Part shown: positions 42,636-51,286 of the stretch, piece after piece
How positions within the stretch are numbered: the first letter of the stretch is position 1
Layout of the letters: the number at the start of each line of letters is the position of its first letter
Assembly (NCBI RefSeq): GCF_002101965.1
Contig: NZ_LQQA01000015.1
Coordinates: 372,001-436,000 of the forward strand
Length of the DNA stretch: 64,000 nucleotides
Direction: 5' to 3'
DNA from: Mycolicibacterium wolinskyi
GTDB taxonomy: Bacteria; Actinomycetota; Actinomycetes; Mycobacteriales; Mycobacteriaceae
Program-made: the position numbers and the translations under genes
Notes under the pieces: model-generated
Told to the model about the DNA's origin: nothing
The model's input: only the letters and a program-made list of their open reading frames with translations
Databases searched by the model: none

Positions 42636-43454
42636 GTGAACTCCGTGATATCCGATCGTGAGATAGCGGCCAAACATCGCGCCATGTGGGCGTCCGGCGA
42701 CTATCCGAAACTCGCGGCCGAACTCGTATCGCCACTCGGCCCCGTCCTTGTGAAAGCCTGCGGCATCGGCCCGGGCGACCGGGTGCTCGACGTGGCCGCC
42801 GGGACCGGGAACGCGGCGATCCCCGCCGCGCAGACCGGCGCCAGCGTCATCGCCAGTGACCTGTGTCCGGAGCTACTCGAGCATGGCCGCGCGCTGGCTG
42901 CCGAGCGCGGCGTCGAACTCGAATGGCGGGAGGCCAACGCACATCAATTGCCGTTCGGGGACGACGAATTCGATGTCGTCATGTCGTGCATCGGCGTCAT
43001 GTTCGCGCCGTTCCACCAGCAGGCCGCCGACGAATTGATCCGGGTGTGCAAACCGGGCGGCAGGCTGGGGGTGCTCAGCTGGACCCCCGAGGGGCACATC
43101 GGGCGGCTGTTCGCGACGATGAAAGCCTATGTGCCCGCGCCGCCGCCCGGCGCGCAGCCGCCTCCGCTGTGGGGCCAAGAGGACCATGTGCGTGGGCTGC
43201 TCGGCGACCGGGTCGGCGATGTCGTCACCGAACGGCGCACGCTGACCGTCGACCACTTCGCCGACGGCGCCGCCTTCCGCGATTACTTCAAGTCCGTGTA
43301 CGGGCCCACGATCGCGGCGTACCGCAACATCGAGGGAAATGAGGACCGCGTCGCGGCGCTCGACGCCGACATCGCGCGGATCGGCGATGATTTCCTCCAG
43401 GGTGGCTCGACGATGGAGTGGGAGTACTTGTTGGTGACCGCCCGCAAGAACTGA
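42636..43454 (+). CDS. Class I SAM-dependent methyltransferase
   Basis: A 272-residue methyltransferase. The SAM motif I is VLDVAAGTGNAAIPAA near residue 50, followed by VIASDLCPELLEHGR (acidic ribose contact), ANAHQLPFGDDEFDVVMSCIGVMFAP (motifs II/III) and VCKPGGRLGVLSWTP. This is the UbiE/ubiquinone-type small-molecule class. GTG start after GAGAGGAG. Divergent from the HxlR regulator, which probably controls it. The acceptor is unknown. The next gene starts 24 bp after the stop. Confidence 0.88.
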   Translation: MNSVISDREIAAKHRAMWASGDYPKLAAELVSPLGPVLVKACGIGPGDRVLDVAAGTGNAAIPAAQTGASVIASDLCPELLEHGRALAAERGVELEWREANAHQLPFGDDEFDVVMSCIGVMFAPFHQQAADELIRVCKPGGRLGVLSWTPEGHIGRLFATMKAYVPAPPPGAQPPPLWGQEDHVRGLLGDRVGDVVTERRTLTVDHFADGAAFRDYFKSVYGPTIAAYRNIEGNEDRVAALDADIARIGDDFLQGGSTMEWEYLLVTARKN

Positions 43455-43477
43455 AGGACTGCTGGCACGATGTCTGC

Positions 43478-44539
43478 ATGCCCGGTGATGTGCAGCAGCT
43501 GCCAACGTTGAGCGATACCGATCAGGCCGCGCTTCAGCGGTGGGTTCGGGCGCAGGGAATCGGGTCCCGGGTGACCGATGTGGCGCCGCTGACCGGGGGA
43601 ACGCAGAACATCGTCGTGCGGCTGCACCTGGACGGACGGCCGATGGTGCTGCGCCGCCCACCCGTGCATCCCCGCCCCACGAGCGACAAGACGATGATGC
43701 GTGAGATCGCCGTGCTGCGCACCCTGGCCGGGTCGGGCGTTCCCCATCCCGGCTTCATCGCCGGCTGCACCGACCTCGACGTGCTCGGCGTGGTGTTCTA
43801 CCTGATGGAAGAGGTTGACGGCTTCAACCCCGGGAACGAAGTGGCGCCGGCGTACCAGGATGCGGGTATGCGCCACCGCGTCGGCCTGTCATACGCGGGC
43901 AGTTTGGCGCAGCTCGGGAACGTGGCGTGGGAGAACAGCGAGCTTGCGGCGATCCGGCGGCCGGGATCCTTTCTGGCACGCCAGGTTCCGCAGTTTCTGA
44001 AGCTGCTGGAGAGCTACCGCCACGACGACTACCAGCCCGAATCGCTGACGGACGTGGGCGAGCTGGCTCGGTGGTTGGAAGACAACCGGCCACCGGACGG
44101 TGAGCCGGGCATCATGCACGGCGACGCGCACCTCAACAATGTGCTGCTGCGGCGTGAGGTGCCCGAGCTCGCCGCGTTCATCGACTGGGAGATGTGCACG
44201 GTCGGTGATCCACTGCTCGATCTGGGCTGGATGCTGGTGTGCTGGCCCCACGACCCCAATCCGATAAACGCCGGGGCTGCGCTTGCGGCACTGGGCGATC
44301 TGGCGGGCCGCGGTGAGCTGCTCGATGCGTACCGCGATGCCGGGGGACGCGAAACCTCAAGGCTCGACTGGTATGTGGCGCTGGCGTGCTTCAAGCTCGG
44401 CATCGTCATCGAGGGCACCTGGTCGCGTTACCTGGCCGGGCAGGCCAGCCGCGAAGCCGGTGAGCAGTTGCATGCGTCGGCCGAGAACCTCATCGCGCTC
44501 GGCACGCGGGTGACCAAGGGCGACAGTCCCTTCAGCTGA
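43478..44539 (+). CDS. Aminoglycoside-phosphotransferase-fold protein, ACAD10-like
   Basis: A 353-residue kinase-fold protein. The glycine-rich region is PLTGGTQNIVVRL, the nucleotide lysine is replaced by Arg in MVLRRPP, the catalytic loop is IMHGDAHLNNVLL and the metal Asp is in AFIDWEMCTVGDPLLDLGW. This combination is typical of the ACAD10/11-like kinase domain, which in animals phosphorylates 4-hydroxyacyl-CoAs to let them enter beta-oxidation; Arg in the VLRRP position is usual for this branch. The ATG at 43478 has only a weak ribosome site. It follows the methyltransferase on the same strand and ends at a long hairpin. Confidence 0.83.
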   Translation: MPGDVQQLPTLSDTDQAALQRWVRAQGIGSRVTDVAPLTGGTQNIVVRLHLDGRPMVLRRPPVHPRPTSDKTMMREIAVLRTLAGSGVPHPGFIAGCTDLDVLGVVFYLMEEVDGFNPGNEVAPAYQDAGMRHRVGLSYAGSLAQLGNVAWENSELAAIRRPGSFLARQVPQFLKLLESYRHDDYQPESLTDVGELARWLEDNRPPDGEPGIMHGDAHLNNVLLRREVPELAAFIDWEMCTVGDPLLDLGWMLVCWPHDPNPINAGAALAALGDLAGRGELLDAYRDAGGRETSRLDWYVALACFKLGIVIEGTWSRYLAGQASREAGEQLHASAENLIALGTRVTKGDSPFS

Positions 44540-44544
44540 CTTTT

Positions 44545-44616
44545 CTCCCGCGAGCAGACGCTGCCGTACCCAGGAAGGCGCTTTCCCGGGTACCGGAGTG
44601 TCTGCTCGCGCGGGAG
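44545..44616. terminator. Long hairpin between convergent genes (repeat family copy 2)
   Basis: Arms 44545-44571 and 44588-44616 pair almost fully (CTCCCGCGAGCAGACG and its complement, then GTACCC with GGGTAC), with a two-base bulge. The arm sequence matches copy 1 at 3313-3374. It separates the convergent kinase-like and exporter genes. Confidence 0.7.
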
Positions 44617-45378
44617 TCAGTAGGCGTCGAGGGCGAGTTTGACCGCCAGCGTCACCCCAGCCGCGCCAATGAGCACCCGCAGCGGCGTCGCGGGAGCATG
44701 CCGCACGACGATCGGACCGAGCCGGCTGCCGATCAGGCATCCGACACCCAGCGGCGCCACCGCAGCCCAGTGCACCGGCGCGAATACCGCGAACGCGAGC
44801 GCTGCGACCGAGTTCGCGACCCCGAGGAGGACGTTCTTGCCCGCGTTGGCATGCGGTAGCGTCGCACCGCCCGCCCGCAACAACAGGGCCAACAACAGCA
44901 CACCGGCCGCAGCGCCGAAATAGCCGCCGTAGATGGTGATCAAGAAGATCGCGCCGGCCTCGACCAGAACCTTGATCATGTGATCGCGATGGCTGGCGAC
45001 CCGGGCTTCGCGATGTTCCTTGCGCGGCAGCAAGATTGCCACCGACGCGAACGCGAGTAGGAACGGCACCACCTTCTCGAAGCCCTCGGCCGGGGTACAC
45101 AGCAGTAGCGCCGCACCGGCCGCGCCCCCGATTGCGGCAATCGGAATGACGCGTTTGAGCCACGCACCCTGGCCCGCCAGTTCGGGCCGCGATCCCCACA
45201 CCGAGCCGATGCCGTTGAACACCATCGCCACGGTGTTGGTCACATTCGCCGTCACCGGTGGCAAGCCGACCAACAGCAAGGCGGGATAGGTGGCCACCGA
45301 CGCCAGCCCGGCGATGCTGCCGGCCAGTCCACCGGCGATCCCGGCGACGAACAGCAGCGCGATGTCCGCGAAGGTCAT
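44617..45378 (-). CDS. TauE/SafE family membrane exporter
   Basis: A 253-residue integral membrane protein with about eight helices. The duplicated TauE motifs are GGLAGSIAGLASVATYPALLLVGLPPVTANVTNTVAM near residue 15 and GGYFGAAAGVLLLALLLRAGGATLPHANAGKNVLLGVANS near 150. Members export sulfite, sulfoacetate or other organic anions, or act in their uptake. It lies downstream of the dioxygenase and substrate-binding-protein genes on the same strand but separated from them by a hairpin. The substrate cannot be told from sequence. Confidence 0.88.
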   Translation of the reverse strand: MTFADIALLFVAGIAGGLAGSIAGLASVATYPALLLVGLPPVTANVTNTVAMVFNGIGSVWGSRPELAGQGAWLKRVIPIAAIGGAAGAALLLCTPAEGFEKVVPFLLAFASVAILLPRKEHREARVASHRDHMIKVLVEAGAIFLITIYGGYFGAAAGVLLLALLLRAGGATLPHANAGKNVLLGVANSVAALAFAVFAPVHWAAVAPLGVGCLIGSRLGPIVVRHAPATPLRVLIGAAGVTLAVKLALDAY

Positions 45379-45439
45379 GCGCTGGTCTGAGCGATGCGGA
45401 TGCGGGGGAGCATCCCCGATACGCTACTGGCCTGACACA

Positions 45440-45454
45440 GGCCGCCTGACGGCC
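45440..45454 (-). terminator. Short GC hairpin after the dioxygenase gene
   Basis: GGCCG and CGGCC with a five-base loop just downstream of the minus-strand stop at 45462. A second small stem, GGATGC/GCATCC, lies at 45398-45415 before the exporter start. Confidence 0.4.
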
Positions 45455-45461
45455 GGTCCGG

Positions 45462-46430
45462 CTACTTGGCGAAGTTCGCTGTGATGCGTTGTTGCAGGTA
45501 GTCTTTCGCGCTGATCGGTGGATACTTCCGGTGCGGGCCCGCGATCATGACCTCGCTGTTGGCCTGAGCGAAGAATGCGATGCTGTAGCGCGCTCCGCGG
45601 TGCTCATCAGGTCCGGGGCTGCGCACACGGTGAAAGTTCGACGGCAGCGCATCGTCACTCCACCGCATCAGCATGTCGCCGATATTGCAGGTGATCACGT
45701 CGTCGTACGGTTCGATCGGCGTCCACTCCTGCTCGGCGGACTCTTTGCCCGGGCACACCTGCAAGCCGCCCTGGCCGGCGCGCTGGAACAGCAGTGTGAG
45801 GCAGTCGAAGTCGGTGTGGGCCCCCGCCCGCCACATTCCGTCGAGGTCGGCGTCGGCCGGCACGGCGAAGTAGTGCAACAGTCGGAGCGTGCTCTGGTAG
45901 GTCGCGGACGAAGGATCGTGGGCGCGCGTGAAGAAGTCACGGTCGAAGCCCAGCTTGTCGGCGAAGAGCGAGAGCAGCTCCATCGCCAATGCCCAGCACT
46001 TGTGCTCGAAGTCCAGCATCGTCTCCCGGAACCCGGCCAGTTCCTCGGCAGTCGGCCACAGCCCGTCCATGTCGGACAGGCTGACCTGGTAGGACTCCTT
46101 CTGGTCGGGTGTTCCGACCGAGGGGCGGATCTGCGTCAGGCTCTCCCAGCCGGAGTTGAACCGCTTCGGCCGGCGTGCCTTGACCTCGTCGGGCAGTGCG
46201 AAGAACGCCTCGGCCATCGCGAACGCGCGCCCCACGTCGTCCAGGTCGATACCGTGGTCGACGACCTGGAAGAAACCGATATCGGTAGCTGCCGACCACA
46301 ATTCGTCGGCAATGTCGGCGCGCCGGGTATCGAGGCCGGCCAGGGAGATGCGCCGGACCTCGCGGGCTCGTTCGGTGCCCAGCCCGCCCATACCGCGCTC
46401 ACGCTGCAGTTCGGTCATGTCAGATGTCAT
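45462..46430 (-). CDS. Isopenicillin-N-synthase-type 2-oxoglutarate/Fe(II) dioxygenase
   Basis: A 322-residue oxygenase. The N-terminal DIOX_N part is RRISLAGLDTRRADIADELWSAATDIGFFQVVDHGI. The iron ligands are His and Asp in AGAHTDFDCLTLL and His in PSNFHRVRSP; the 2-oxoglutarate-binding Arg is in ARYSIAFF. Family members hydroxylate, desaturate or cyclise small molecules, including the thymine 7-hydroxylase group. It is encoded 32 bp after the substrate-binding protein gene on the same strand. A second enzyme of this family lies at 49584 in the divergent arm. A common substrate for importer and both oxygenases is likely but unknown. Confidence 0.88.
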   Translation of the reverse strand: MTSDMTELQRERGMGGLGTERAREVRRISLAGLDTRRADIADELWSAATDIGFFQVVDHGIDLDDVGRAFAMAEAFFALPDEVKARRPKRFNSGWESLTQIRPSVGTPDQKESYQVSLSDMDGLWPTAEELAGFRETMLDFEHKCWALAMELLSLFADKLGFDRDFFTRAHDPSSATYQSTLRLLHYFAVPADADLDGMWRAGAHTDFDCLTLLFQRAGQGGLQVCPGKESAEQEWTPIEPYDDVITCNIGDMLMRWSDDALPSNFHRVRSPGPDEHRGARYSIAFFAQANSEVMIAGPHRKYPPISAKDYLQQRITANFAK

Positions 46431-46462
46431 CGAAAGATGCCTCTCAAGTTGTCGTGGCGCCG

Positions 46463-47626
46463 TCAGCCGATGGAGATGGACTTGTCGGTGAACTGGTTGG
46501 TGAAAAGGTCTGCGGCGGAGGTGGTGTCGGGGACGTCGTTGCCGGTGGCCGCGAGCACCGGTCGGAGGTCATCGACGTTGCGCTGCACGCGGGCCTCGTT
46601 GTAGACGCCGAACGCACCGCTGTCCTCGTTGGCCATCAGCCCCTTGTCCGTGAGCAGCTTCGCGCTGTAGGCCGCCTCGGCCTCGGTGTAGGGGGAGTAC
46701 GTGGGATCCTGCCCGACCACGTCGACGATGACCTTGTTGGTTTCCTCCGGCGCGGCGACGTAGTCGACGCCGGATTGTTGGATGATGGGAACGAGCTTCT
46801 GCAGGCACGGTGCGAACTGCTGTAGGCGGTCGGCGCGGACGACGACGTTGGATGCGTAGATGTCATAGCCGACGTCTTTGATGAGCCCGTAGGCGACCGG
46901 CCGGCTCCAGGCCGGGGTGTCGAACTCATAGGTGTAGGGCTCCGAATTCGCAAAACCTTGCTGTGCGAACGTCGGGTCGCCGACGAAGCGCGACGGCGCC
47001 CCGTCATAACTGGTGTCGATCTGCGATTGCTTCAGCAGGCCCTTGCTCACCATCCACTGCGGGAAGATCTGGTCCTTGGACACCACGACGGTGGTGTCTG
47101 TTTTGCCGATGTCGGCCACCGACGACCACTGCGGGTGGCTCTGCGGATCCCACATCAGGATGGCGGGACTGTACTTCAGCAGCGGCGTCACGCCGACGAC
47201 CGGCTGTTTGGCGGCGGCGGCGATCAACTGATCGCCGTGCACGATGCCCAGCATCGCCGAATCATCCACGTACATCTGGGATGTCACGGACTGAAAGCCG
47301 ATGGCGGGGCCACCGGACTTCAGTGTCAACTCCACGCCGGTGTCCAAGCCGCCGGCCACCAGCGGACCGGTCACCGACTTGCCGTCAGTGTCGACGCGGT
47401 AGCCCGGGCCCAGCATCGCGAACACCGCGCCCATGTCGGACTGTGGCTGCCACTGCAGTTGGATTCCGATGTTCTCCGGACAGACATCGGCGAGATTCGG
47501 GCCGCCGGCCGTCGGCGCGGATTGTGGTGCCTCGCCGGCATTCTCGGATGTGTAGGCGCATGCCGACGTGACGAGAGCGGCAACGGCAAGAGTAATGGCA
47601 CCGGCGCGGCGGGTGGACTTCGGCAC
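46463..47626 (-). CDS. ABC transporter substrate-binding lipoprotein (NMT1/SsuA-like)
   Basis: A 387-residue exported lipoprotein. The signal peptide with lipobox VTSAC gives a lipidated Cys23 after a short basic start. The mature part is a periplasmic-binding fold resembling nitrate/taurine/thiamine-precursor binders: GIQLQWQPQSDMGAVF, VTSQMYVDDSAMLGIVHGDQLIAAAAKQPVVGVTPLL, and TFAQQGFANSEPYTYE. The GTG at 47626 was chosen because CGAGGAGAG precedes it and a normal signal peptide then results; an upstream start would add 12 residues. It is divergent from the ATPase and permease genes at 47880-49558, with which it forms one importer. Substrate unknown. Confidence 0.87.
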   Translation of the reverse strand: MPKSTRRAGAITLAVAALVTSACAYTSENAGEAPQSAPTAGGPNLADVCPENIGIQLQWQPQSDMGAVFAMLGPGYRVDTDGKSVTGPLVAGGLDTGVELTLKSGGPAIGFQSVTSQMYVDDSAMLGIVHGDQLIAAAAKQPVVGVTPLLKYSPAILMWDPQSHPQWSSVADIGKTDTTVVVSKDQIFPQWMVSKGLLKQSQIDTSYDGAPSRFVGDPTFAQQGFANSEPYTYEFDTPAWSRPVAYGLIKDVGYDIYASNVVVRADRLQQFAPCLQKLVPIIQQSGVDYVAAPEETNKVIVDVVGQDPTYSPYTEAEAAYSAKLLTDKGLMANEDSGAFGVYNEARVQRNVDDLRPVLAATGNDVPDTTSAADLFTNQFTDKSISIG

Positions 47627-47675
47627 GGGCTCTCCTCGGGATTGGTTTGGGGATGCGGTCACGCTCGCAACCGTG

Positions 47676-47824
47676 GATTACATGCAGTCACCTCTTTCGT
47701 TTCATTCGTGTTACCGATCGCCCCGGCAGTTGCGGACGCCTGGAATGCCTTGAAAAGCCCAGTATCTCGGCCACTTGCTTACGTGTCTGTAACGCAGGGC
47801 AACGCGGACGTCATGCATGTAATC
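47676..47824. promoter_or_regulatory. Inverted repeats in the divergent ABC-transporter promoter region
   Basis: GATTACATGCA at 47676-47686 and its exact complement TGCATGTAATC at 47814-47824 lie in the 253-bp region between the divergent importer genes. A related TTGCATGCAG begins at 47854. They are plausible sites for the GntR regulator encoded at 50642. The rest of the region shows no gene. Confidence 0.5.
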
Positions 47825-47879
47825 AATTCTGGGCCTACGCAGACGACAACGTGTTGCATGCAGATCGGAGAGTTCCGAA

Positions 47880-48692
47880 GTGCCCCTTGCCCCGTTCAAG
47901 CGCCCCGTCCGACAGTTGGCCGACCCGATGCATGAGGGCGACGCGAGCCGGCTCACCCGCAATCTGCGCGTTCTCTTCGCCGATGTGACCAAGCGCTTTT
48001 CCACCGGCACCGTCGCCATCGACCGCGTCGATCTGGAGATCGAACGTGGATCCTTCGTCGCAGTGGTCGGGCCCTCGGGCTGCGGCAAGTCCACGTTGTT
48101 GCGGATGGCGGCGGGACTGGAACGGCCCACCACCGGCTCGGTCGCCCTCGATACCGATTCGGTGGGATTCATCTTCCAGGAACCGACCCTGCTGCCGTGG
48201 CGTACGGTGCGCGCCAATGTCGAGTTGTCCGCAGAGCTCGGCAAAATACCCCGATCGGACACCAAACGACGTGCCGCCGAGGCGATTTCGACAGTCGGCC
48301 TGCAACAGTTCGCCGACCAGTTGCCGAACTCCCTGTCCGGCGGCATGAAGATGCGGGTTTCGCTCGCCCGAGCCCTGACCCTCTCACCTCAGCTGATGCT
48401 GCTCGACGAGCCGTTCGGTGCCCTCGACGAGATGACGCGGCTGGACATGCAGGTGGAACTGCAACGCCTCTACACCCAACAGCAATTCACGGCCATGTTC
48501 GTCACGCACTCGGTCGCCGAGGCGGTGTACCTGGCCAACCGGGTGGTCGTGATGACCCCGCGACCCGGCCGCATCGCCGGCGTCATCGACATCGACTTCC
48601 CCTATCCGCGTACGCCCGACCTGCGCTTCGACGCGCGCTTCACCGGATACGTGGAACAGGTTTCGGGCATGCTGCATGGGAGGGAACGATGA
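47880..48692 (+). CDS. ABC transporter ATP-binding protein
   Basis: A 270-residue ATPase of the SsuB/TauB/NrtD type. Walker A is GPSGCGKST near residue 65, the Q-loop IFQEPTLLPWRTV, the signature LSGGMKMRVSLARAL, Walker B LMLLDEPFGALDE and the switch His in FVTHSVAEA. The GTG at 47880 has GGAG at a fair distance; an ATG at 47929 is possible and would drop a poorly conserved N-terminus. It overlaps the permease gene by four bases. With the permease and the divergent lipoprotein it makes a complete importer for a small organic molecule. Confidence 0.92.
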   Translation: MPLAPFKRPVRQLADPMHEGDASRLTRNLRVLFADVTKRFSTGTVAIDRVDLEIERGSFVAVVGPSGCGKSTLLRMAAGLERPTTGSVALDTDSVGFIFQEPTLLPWRTVRANVELSAELGKIPRSDTKRRAAEAISTVGLQQFADQLPNSLSGGMKMRVSLARALTLSPQLMLLDEPFGALDEMTRLDMQVELQRLYTQQQFTAMFVTHSVAEAVYLANRVVVMTPRPGRIAGVIDIDFPYPRTPDLRFDARFTGYVEQVSGMLHGRER

Positions 48693-49558
48693 CCGCGATC
48701 GGAACCCTGCTCGGCGCGTCGGTGCGGCCCCGCAGCCTCACCTTGGCCCCATCCCGGACCGGTCGAAAAGGCCGGCGAATGGTGATCGCGGTGGGTTACC
48801 CGCTGCTGTCCCTTCTCGGCGCCCTGGCGGCGTGGTCGGCGGTCAGCTACGGGATCCTCTCGCCGCAACGGCGTTTCCTGCTGCCGCCGCCCATCGATGT
48901 GCTGCGTGATTCGCTGCTCAACCCGGTTGCGCTGCGGCCGATGCTGGCCGCGTTGTCGGTCACCGCCCAAGTGACCGCGGTCGGATTCCTCGTCGCGGTC
49001 GTGGTCGGCGTCGGCACCGGAATACTCATGAGCCAGGCCCGCTGGATCGAACGGATCATCTACCCGTATGCGGTGGTGATCCAGGTGATTCCGATCCTGG
49101 CGATCGTCCCGCTGATCGGCCTGTGGTTCGGCTACGGCATGGCGGCGCGCACCCTGGTGTGCGTGCTGATCGCGGTGTTCCCGATCATCACCAACACCCA
49201 TTTCGGGATCCGGTCGGTGAACCGGGGCCTGCACGAACTGTTCACCCTGTCGGGCGCGTCGCGCTGGGACCGGCTGGTGAAACTCGAACTGCGCGCGGCA
49301 CTCCCGACGATCCTGACCGGTATCACCACCGCCTCCGGCCTCGTGGTGGTGGGCGCCATCATCGGCGACATGTTCTTCGCGAAAGGCCAGCCCGGCATCG
49401 GCACGCTTCTCGACGTGTACCGCGGCCGTCTGCAATCCGACGATCTCATCGCCGCGATCGTGCTCGCCTCCGTGTTCGGTGTGCTGGTTTTCGGCGCGAT
49501 GCGCGTCTTCACCCGGTGGGCCGTGGGCAGCTGGCACGAATCCGCACAACGTCTCTGA
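48689..49558 (+). CDS. ABC transporter permease (SsuC/TauC-like)
   Basis: A 289-residue inner-membrane permease with six helices (first near residue 32). The EAA loop contacting the ATPase is LFTLSGASRWDRLVKLELRAALPTILTG. The GDMFFAKGQPGIGTLLDVYRGR segment is typical of the nitrate/sulfonate/thiamine-precursor class. ATG 48689 overlaps the ATPase stop and follows GGGAGGG; the longer in-frame upstream region is a shadow of the ATPase gene. The dioxygenase follows 25 bp later. Confidence 0.92.
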   Translation: MTAIGTLLGASVRPRSLTLAPSRTGRKGRRMVIAVGYPLLSLLGALAAWSAVSYGILSPQRRFLLPPPIDVLRDSLLNPVALRPMLAALSVTAQVTAVGFLVAVVVGVGTGILMSQARWIERIIYPYAVVIQVIPILAIVPLIGLWFGYGMAARTLVCVLIAVFPIITNTHFGIRSVNRGLHELFTLSGASRWDRLVKLELRAALPTILTGITTASGLVVVGAIIGDMFFAKGQPGIGTLLDVYRGRLQSDDLIAAIVLASVFGVLVFGAMRVFTRWAVGSWHESAQRL

Positions 49559-49583
49559 CCGACCTACGAGCAAAGGAACCACC

Positions 49584-50645
49584 ATGACCACGCGCGAATT
49601 CGCGGTGCCCGTGATCGACATCGCCCCCTACCTTCGCGGCGGCGACGCCACGTCGGACGCCGAATGCGCCCGGGTGGCACGAGAATTCGACGCCGCGTGC
49701 CGCGAGCCCGGATTCATGCAGATCTTCGGGCACGGACTGGACCCCGAAACGGTCACCGGACTGACGGCGGCGCTCGACGAGTTCTTCGCGCTGCCACTCG
49801 ATGTCAAGAAGCGGTATCGCCGCGATCCGGCCGCCAACCGCGGTTATTCCCCGCCGAAGAGCGAATCGTTGAGCATGAGCCTGGGCATCGCGGCGGCCAA
49901 CAAGATGAACGACTACTACGAGGCCTACACCGTCGGCACCGAAGCGTCGTCGTTTCCGGATCACGACCTGCCCGAGAACGGCTATGCCGCCAACAACTGG
50001 CCGGAGGCAGCACCGGGATTCCAGCCCGGGGTGATGCAGTACTTCACCCGAGCGCAGGACCTCGCGCGGATTCTCATGCGGGTGGTCACCGACGCGCTCG
50101 GCTTGTCGAATGGCTATTTCGACCCGATGATCGACCATTCGATCGAGGTGTTGAAGATGAACAATTTCGCTCTGCCAGAAGGGGATACCGAGTTCGCCGG
50201 TGACCTCACCGGCATGGGTGCACACTCGGATTTCGGCATCCTGACGATCCTGTGGGCCGATCAGGTGCCGGGGCTGCAGGTGCTCGACCGCGACGGTGGG
50301 TGGCACGATGTGATGCCCATCGACGGCGCGCTGTTGATCAACCTCGGCGACGCCATGGCGCGTTGGACGAACGACCGGTGGATGTCGACGATCCATCGGG
50401 TCGACCCGCCGGTGCGTGACGGGCGTATCCAGCGCCGCCGGTCTGCCGCGTTCTTCTTCGACGGCAACTACGACGCGGTGCTCGAAGCGCTGCCGGGCAC
50501 GTTGGCACCGGGTGAGGTTGGGTATGAGCCGATCACCGTGGCCGAGAACATCGCGATGAAGGTGGCTGGTCTGCGTACCGGTGTGGCGCCGGAGGCGTCC
50601 CTGCGGGAGGCGGCGCGGGTCGCGGCTGCGAGTGATCGGCGGTGA
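49584..50645 (+). CDS. Isopenicillin-N-synthase-type 2-oxoglutarate/Fe(II) dioxygenase
   Basis: A 353-residue relative of the enzyme at 45462. DIOX_N: VPVIDIAPYLRGGDATSDAECARVAREFDAACREPGFMQIFGHGLD. Iron ligands are His and Asp in MGAHSDFGILTILW and His in MSTIHRVDPP; Arg for 2-oxoglutarate is in RRRSAAFFFDGNYD. ATG 49584 follows AAAGGA. The stop overlaps the GntR start as GTGA, so enzyme, regulator and deaminase-like protein form one operon with the importer genes. Two oxygenases of the same family on the two arms of one locus suggest sequential oxidations, as in thymine catabolism, but nothing in the sequence fixes the substrate. Confidence 0.9.
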   Translation: MTTREFAVPVIDIAPYLRGGDATSDAECARVAREFDAACREPGFMQIFGHGLDPETVTGLTAALDEFFALPLDVKKRYRRDPAANRGYSPPKSESLSMSLGIAAANKMNDYYEAYTVGTEASSFPDHDLPENGYAANNWPEAAPGFQPGVMQYFTRAQDLARILMRVVTDALGLSNGYFDPMIDHSIEVLKMNNFALPEGDTEFAGDLTGMGAHSDFGILTILWADQVPGLQVLDRDGGWHDVMPIDGALLINLGDAMARWTNDRWMSTIHRVDPPVRDGRIQRRRSAAFFFDGNYDAVLEALPGTLAPGEVGYEPITVAENIAMKVAGLRTGVAPEASLREAARVAAASDRR

Positions 50646-51286
50646 CGGACCCTGATCGGACCCTGCTCAACGACTCGGTCCACGATGCCTTGCAGGAGCT
50701 GATCTTCAGCGGTGAGCTGCCGCCGGGCAGCCCGCTGAGCGTGCCGGCCCTGGCGGCGCGGCTCAACGTGAGCCGCACCCCGGTCCGGGAAGCCGTGCAG
50801 CAGTTGATCTATGAGGGGCTGGCCACCCACACCCGCAACGCCGGGGCCAGGGTTGCCTCGCTGGACGCCGCCGCTGTCAAAGGGGTCTTCGAAGTCCGCG
50901 AGGTTCTCGACGGCCTTGCGGCGCACAGTGCCACACTGATGGCCGGCCGCGCCACCGTCGAGCAGCTGACGAAAATGGTGCAGGTACAACGAGATCTGCT
51001 CGACGAGCCGCCGGACCAACGTCGCGACGCGGCCCTGGACCTGCAGTTCCACACACTGATCCGCGAGACGTCGGCCAACCGTTCGCTGTGTGACGCGCTG
51101 GCGCGGCTCGACGGTCAGGCGCATCTGTACCGCTCCGACATGTGGGTCACCGAACTCAACCGGCGCCTGGCGGTCGCCGAGCACGAGCGCATCGTCACGG
51201 CGATCGAGGCCGGCGACGCCGAAGGCGCCCGCGCGGCCGCCAGCGCCCATGTCGCCGGACTGTACGTGCGCACCCGCAGGTCATGA
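50642..51286 (+). CDS. GntR family (FCD subgroup) transcriptional regulator
   Basis: A 214-residue regulator. The winged helix is ALQELIFSGELPPGSPLSVPALAARLNVSRTPVREAVQQLIYEGLATH (residues about 12-62) and the FCD ligand domain follows, with EVREVLDGLAAHSATLMAGR and a metal/ligand-binding set in DLQFHTLIRETSAN and AEHERIVTAIEAGDAEGARAAASAHV. Such regulators sense carboxylates or related metabolites. GTG start overlaps the dioxygenase stop; ATGA overlap with the amidohydrolase. It most likely controls the divergent importer/oxygenase locus through the TGCATGTAATC-type repeats. Confidence 0.9.
   Translation: MTDPDRTLLNDSVHDALQELIFSGELPPGSPLSVPALAARLNVSRTPVREAVQQLIYEGLATHTRNAGARVASLDAAAVKGVFEVREVLDGLAAHSATLMAGRATVEQLTKMVQVQRDLLDEPPDQRRDAALDLQFHTLIRETSANRSLCDALARLDGQAHLYRSDMWVTELNRRLAVAEHERIVTAIEAGDAEGARAAASAHVAGLYVRTRRS

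Noticed and set aside
46958..47935. 325-codon open frame antisense to the substrate-binding lipoprotein and across its promoter
   Set aside because: The lipoprotein has signal peptide, lipobox and fold; the antisense frame has none and covers the divergent promoter region.
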